This document shows positions 58,901 to 64,000 of a stretch of 64,000 nt of DNA, one piece after another; position 1 is the first letter of the stretch; each line of letters begins with the position of its first letter. The stretch is from Xestospongia muta (Eukaryota; Porifera; Demospongiae; Haplosclerida; Petrosiidae). The notes below the pieces were generated by a model. The model made no database searches, was not told the origin of the DNA, and was given only the letters and a program-made list of their open reading frames with translations. The position numbers were made by a program, and so were the translations under genes. Location of the stretch: positions 8,146,451 to 8,210,450 of the forward strand of contig OY848923.1 of NCBI GenBank assembly GCA_963693285.1, written 5' to 3'.

Positions 58901-61900
58901 TATGTGTTACTAACCATATACAGTGAGATATGCTGATGTATTAACATTATTAACACTATTAGATATCACACAGTCATATAGTCCAGTATCAAGAGGAGTT
59001 GATGTCATTATAACTAATGTACTAGTAACTCCAGTAGCTGATGTATTAGTAGTTGTAATAGTATAATCATCAGATGATTGAAGTAGCTGACTAGTTCCAT
59101 TATTAAATGTTCTAGTCCATGTAATATTAGGTTGAGGTAAACCATTAGCTGAACAATTAAAGATAGCATTAGCTGGTTGTATAACAGTTATATTAACTGG
59201 TGCTTCTGTTATATCAGGAACAACTAGAGAGAGAGACAATAGATTAAATTAAGTGATAATGGTATTAACTTACAATTGACAGTAAGACTGGCTGTTCCAT
59301 TGACATTTGCTAGAGTATTTTCACCAATACATTGATATTCTCCATCAAATGTTCGAGATACATTTTGTAATTTTAAAGTACTAGTTAGTTTAGTAGTGCC
59401 TTCTGTAGTCTCTGTTATTAGAACATTACTACCATTAGTTAATTCTCTATATCCACCAGCTGAAGTATACCAAGATAGAGTAGGTCGTTGTAATCCAGAT
59501 ACAACACATGTAAAGGTAACATTGTTAAATTCAGTAATAGTTTGACTTTGTGGATCTTGTATCAGTCGAGTACCAACTATAAGAATTATATTTATAATAA
59601 TTTATAATGTAATAAATAATACTTACAATAGACAGTGAGTCTAAACTTGTCTGTATCATTACCAGCTTCATTAGTAGCAGTACAGAAGTAATAGCCACTA
59701 TCATTTCTTTTAACATTAGATAGTGTTAAATTAACTGTAACTTTGTAAATGTCTGATGATAACTGTTCACTTGTAGATAATATCAAGATCCTGGTATCAG
59801 TCTCATTCGAGAGTATAGCTTCATTCCTATACCAGGTAATACTGGGAGTGGGGACACCTGTAGCTGAACATTGGAATAAAACCAATGAAGTTTCATTAAC
59901 TGTGTAGCTATGAGCAAGTGACACAGCATCAGGTAAGACTATAAGAGACACTATAATATAAAAACTTATATTACAACACTTACCATATACAGTTAGTCTG
60001 GCCAGAGTAATGGTGTATCCTTGAGTATTAGATATATTACAAGTATATATCCCTCCATCAGTAAGAGTAACATTAGTTATACTCAATTGACTTGATATAT
60101 AAGTGTTGTTAGTGAGACTTGTCACAGTATTAATACTGTATTTATCAGAGTTGGTTAGTAACATGGAACCTGCATCATTGACTAAATACCAATGTATTAT
60201 TGGTAATGGCCAGCCATAACCAGAACATAAGAAAGAAGAGTTGTCAATAGAAGAGGTTTCAGTTATAGTAACATTGCTAGCTCCACTTTTTAACATTGGA
60301 GTAACTAAAAGGAAAAAAAACCCACATTATTTAAAGAATAATAAATGATAACAACTTACACTCCACAAACAGTTGAAAATCAGCATAGCTCTCCCCGACA
60401 CTATTATGAGCTCCACAGCTATAGTTACCAGTAATGTCTGCAGTAGGTGAGTTTGCTGTAATATTTTGAGTGACTTGATACAATCCAGAGTCCAATAAAG
60501 TAACAACAGACTCATTATAAGAAAGAAGAGGTATTCTGGTTCCATTATTAAACAATTTATACAAGATAATGTGAGGTGCTGGTACACCAGTAGCTATACA
60601 TAGTCCAGTAACTGATGTATACAATGTAGTAATATATGTATCTTGATCCGTGGAAACAGAGGGTTCAACTGTAGAAATAAATAAATAAAATATTGGTATA
60701 TTATTTTAGTACCTGATATATTAACAAATGAGTAGTCGTATGCTAAGTTCACAATATTTTCTGCTGAGCAGATGTATACACCAGAGTCATTGGCCTGACT
60801 GTTGGTAATGTTAACTATACTGTAGACGGTGTTGCCAGACGTTTCTTCCATTGAAAATATGTTAATAGATTTGTTATTATGTAAAGACTTTTTGATCCAT
60901 GTAATAGATGGTAGAGGAAAACCAGTGACTGTACAATTAAGCATAAAATCTTGAGGTGAAGTCACAGTAATATTGAAGAGAGATGTGATGAAAGTTGTCT
61001 CAGCTACAAGAAGAAATGAAAGTTATTAAAATATTACTAGTGTTGATTTCATACATATACATATTGAATTTTCTTTACATAGCTTTCAATTTGTATTCAA
61101 TTTAGATGTTTTTATCAGTATGGAATTTACTGAGATGTTGGCATGAAAATTCCAAGTGTGTGCTAAACCATTAATGATAATATATTAAATGTAGTGTATT
61201 AATATATAGTTATAATAAAATTCATTTTTCAACTATTCATTTCTTTAATATACTAGAAAGCTAACTATGTTATAAGTAATAGTGATCAATTATTAGTATT
61301 TCTTGATTGTACTTGCTGTGGTGTGTGTCAGTCATTGATTGTTCAAGTCGTGGCTTACCTCTTCCTTGTAAAAATAATCCCACAGATATATTGTGTTTAT
61401 TACCATCTTCATCAGCAGCAATGCACGTGTAATAGCCTTCATCAGCAGGATTAGTAAAAGGATTTGTTGTAGTAATTGACCCAAACAAATCAGAATCTAA
61501 TACAGACATATGTGCTAGGACACTAGTCCCTAGGCCTTGACCAGAAGCTATTGCAAGAATTTCACTAATCTCTTGACCAGATGCACTAGCACTAGCACTT
61601 GCAACAATGTCAGAAGTCATAAGAAGTGATCCATTAGGATTTATCCACATGCCTTCACCCATAGCTCCAATACAGTGTAACTCAATATTCAAATAGTCAT
61701 TATAATTAGCAAAGAAATAAGAACCATTAGAAACTGACTTCAAATTGACTTGTTCAAAAACACCTACTCCTATATGAGTATATAATTATAGATACTATTA
61801 ATTATGATATTATACCTGTTACATTGACATGTATAGAAGCATATAGCTGAGTGCCATTTATTAACGTGAGATTACAAGTATAGTTTCCAACATCAATAGA

Positions 61901-62212
61901 AGTTAATGCTTTAACTGTAGGCCGGTTTAAAGTGGAGATATTTTGTGCTTCTTCTTCATAAAGAGCAAAGCATTCACCAGAGATGCAGTCAGAAATCCAT
62001 TCATAGCTACTAGCATTTAGGGTAGCAATACATTCTAATGTCAGTACTTCAGCTACTGGAAAAGATGCTCTGTTAGGCGTAATAGACACGAATTGACAGT
62101 TAGCAGGAACTGCAAAGAAAACTGTATAGATAACTTATATTAACCCAGAAACCTTACCAGTGCATACTGCTAGCAAAACTAGCCACCAAAGGACACTCTC
62201 TTCCAGTCTCAT
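49977..62212 (-). CDS. receptor-type tyrosine phosphatase with about 17 Ig and 4-5 FN3 domains
   Basis: Very large type I receptor. ATG 62212 starts a signal peptide ([17 protein letters not shown]). Ig domains are read, N to C, near 61805-62090, 61370-61745, 60700-61005, 60360-60670, 59985-60305, 59627-59942, 59275-59578, 58910-59225, 58560-58870, 58208-58512, 57846-58158, 57485-57803, 57126-57440, 56745-57082, 56357-56700, 56003-56310 and 55572-55952. FN3 domains follow (55195-55522, 54820-55140, 54475-54775, about 53940-54420) and a membrane-proximal domain. The membrane helix is at about 53090-53185. D1 has KNRYANI-type entry, [10 protein letters not shown], the WPD loop TSWPDFGVP and [13 protein letters not shown]2 has [10 protein letters not shown] and [12 protein letters not shown] but WPK instead of WPD. 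The C-terminus is [17 protein letters not shown]. Layout resembles LAR-type (IIa) phosphatases with a greatly expanded Ig part. Confidence 0.9.
50590..50715. repeat. 53-base tandem repeat in phosphatase intron
   Basis: Two near-identical copies of a unit with 'taactgtaatataaatagta' and 'gcatagcactacgagtaagt', beside a (TA)n run at about 50505-50535. Confidence 0.85.
54140..54290. repeat. degenerate 'aatggatgcataatgttgca' repeats
   Basis: Six to seven diverged copies of a ~22-base unit in an intron between FN3 exons of the phosphatase gene. Confidence 0.75.
57661..59648. repeat. tandem segmental duplication of Ig exons
   Basis: The block 57661-58580 recurs at 58729-59648 with a period of about 1,068 bases. 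It copies exons and introns nearly base for base, for example 'ccatatacagtgagatatg' at 57846 and 58914. It adds Ig exons in frame to the phosphatase ectodomain. A few base changes and a 2-base GA indel separate the copies. Confidence 0.9.
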
Positions 62213-62475
62213 TGTAAAGCAAAGCTTTAATTTCTTCAGCTCTACCTCCACCCTTAAAAACTACAATAGAGCAAGCTAAAACGCCCTATTTTGCTCTTGC
62301 ACGGTACTGTAATACTGTCACAAGTTAGAAACCTTTGAATACTATTTCAGCAAATGTATTCATTTTATGTGTCCATAACTTTATATCCCCAAGAGGCAAT
62401 ATCATGAAACAGTGATTATAAAACATCAAATTGTCTCCAACAAAACATTTAACAAGTTCAGCATAATAGACATTA

Positions 62476-64000
62476 TTAATTTTCATCCTTGGGTGGAGGA
62501 TCTGGTACATCATCATGCTGTGCTTGAAATTGAGCAGCTGCTTGTTCACGCAAACTTTCATAAGCAGCAGGATTACTCTCTTGCATATGACGACTCATCT
62601 CTGCTAATTGAGGCCTACAATGTGATAACAATAGTTACCCATGTTAACAAGCAACGTGCATACATCATTTCAGCTATATTCATTCCATTGAAAAGGCCCA
62701 TTCCTGGTCCACCAGCCCCACCTCCAGGTTGTTGTTGGAACATATGTGATGCCCTTTAATTATTAAAATAATAGATAATATTTTATTTTAACTTAAAAAC
62801 TTACATGTTTACAAAAGTTGGATTGGACATAACTGATGTAGCCTATACAATGATGTCATTATAACGTCATAGTTAATGAACATACCAGGTTCATAAAGGC
62901 AGGATTGGACAACAAGCTATTGATACCTGGACTATTTAAGTCAGGCATCCCTGGTGGCATACCGGGCATTCCTGGTGGCATACCGGGCATCCCTGGTGGC
63001 ATACCGGGCATCCTAGGCATTCCAGGAGGAGCCTGAGGTCTTTCAGGTTGTGGCTATGTTTAGTAACAGTATAGTGATGTAATAGTGATGTCATTGCAGC
63101 ACTTACTGCATTAAGTTGAGCATCTAACTTTTCTAAAGTAGTTTTATATTCAATATTGTTAGGATCTAACTCGATAGCCTAAAAATGATCAAACTATGTC
63201 AGCTTAATAATATTTTTACCTTTTGAAATGATTCTTTTGCTTGTTGCGGCTGAGATAGCATATTATAAATTAATCTATTAGTGATAATATTTATTATGAT
63301 GTGGTAACATGAGTGTGGTCTTACCCCATACGACCATATGCTCTAGCATATTGAGGATTTAATTGAACAGCTTGGTGACAATCAGTAAGAGCTTTTTGTA
63401 ATTCATTCATTTTAATATAAGCTGCTGCTCTGTACATTATAATATAATTATTAATAATATATTATAATAACATATACCTATTGGCATAATATGGAGCATT
63501 AGATGGTGCTAGTTCAATAGCTTTTGTATAAAGAGCGACAGCTGTGACATAATCTCCTTGTTTTAATTTATCATTACCTAATAATGACATCATTAATAAA
63601 TGGGTCTAGAGTCTAGCGAGTGAATGTTGAACTTAATGGGCAATTAATTTAATGAGTAATCCTTAAGAATTGAAATATTCTACTAACAAACTCTACACTA
63701 TAATTGACCTTCATTTTTTAATTTCTCAGCTTCTTCTTGGTTTTCATTACAAACTTCATTAACTATTGTATCACTATGAGTTGGCCCCTCAATTAAATCC
63801 TATGTAATAATTTAATAACAATATCAACGATAATAATAAATATAATTCATACTTCAAGTAAAGGCAATGAGTCATATTTAGGATCATCTAATGAAAGTCC
63901 ATATACTTCTTGTAGACACATTATAGCAACTAATACAACATGTAATAACAGTACTTATGTAGGCAGGAATAGTTACCTTCTAGACTCTCTTTGGAATCCT
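62476..64000 (-). CDS. SGTA: SGTA-like co-chaperone with TPR repeats, N-terminus outside window
   Basis: Small glutamine-rich TPR protein that captures tail-anchored and mislocalised membrane proteins for the BAG6/GET pathway. Visible from an N-terminal dimerisation segment (CLQEVYGLSLDDPKYDSLPLL) through three TPRs: QGDYVTAVALYTKAIELAP with YYANRAAAY, ALTDCHQAVQLNPQYARAYGRM, and QAKESFQKAIELDPNN. Instead of a simple Gln-rich tail there is a Gly-Met-Pro repeat (about six PGMP units, 62930-63015), then NPAFMNL and NPTFVNM motifs like the NP-F repeats of SGT proteins, and an end DVPDPPPKDEN. Stop at 62476. The first exon(s) lie beyond 64000. Confidence 0.9.

Overview
The window is a gene-dense, AT-rich animal nuclear segment. 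Nearly every gene is cut into short exons (about 40-250 bases) by very small introns (often 40-100 bases) with GT-AG ends. The repertoire includes integrin beta, a receptor tyrosine phosphatase with Ig and FN3 domains, DOT1L, BORA, axonemal CFAP144 and DNAI3, and a U6 snRNA. Together with the compact introns and many (CT)n/(GA)n tracts, this suggests an early-branching metazoan, most likely a demosponge of the Amphimedon type. The species is an inference; I matched proteins from memory of the families, not by search.

Layout. 172-1834 (+): 3' part of an MFSD14/HIAT1 transporter. 2.1-4.6 kb: direct repeats flanking a structured Pol III-type RNA gene and an orphan 3' end of DNAI3 (WDR63). 4882-13766 (-): DOT1L. 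14187-14800 (+): CFAP144, tail to tail with EBP2 (14825-16377, -). 16661-19271 (+): FZR1/CDH1. 19563-21054 (-): RTCA, head to head with SMIM7 (21108-21498, +). 21626-25766 (-): integrin beta with a U6 snRNA gene in one intron. 26232-28919 (+): BORA. 29610-31358 (+): cyclic-nucleotide-binding protein. 31535-35454 (+): secreted, probably GPI-anchored protein with an N-terminal-His copper/LPMO-like domain, two EGF and two DOMON domains. 35704-42834 (-): Ig-superfamily receptor. 43154-46848 (-): CWC27 cyclophilin with a frameshift. 47022-47771 (-): SREK1IP1-like splicing factor. 47843-49712 (+): DBT, the E2 of branched-chain keto-acid dehydrogenase. 49977-62212 (-): very large receptor tyrosine phosphatase with about 17 Ig domains. 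62476-64000 (-): SGTA-like co-chaperone, cut by the window edge.

The genes are mostly housekeeping, linked by shared promoters rather than shared pathway. Head-to-head pairs are DOT1L/CFAP144, EBP2/FZR1, RTCA/SMIM7, integrin/BORA and SREK1IP1/DBT, with start codons as close as 53 and 71 bases. Loose themes exist: FZR1 and BORA both act in mitosis; U6, CWC27 and SREK1IP1 all concern splicing; the integrin, Ig receptor, phosphatase and DOMON protein are cell-surface proteins.

The most novel items are the ~360-nt RNA gene, which shares a 10-base upstream element, TATA spacing and start-site sequence with the U6 gene; the copper-domain/EGF/DOMON fusion; the unusually long Ig-rich phosphatase with a recent internal duplication; and the repeated placement of (CT)n microsatellites directly against 3' splice sites on the sense strand.
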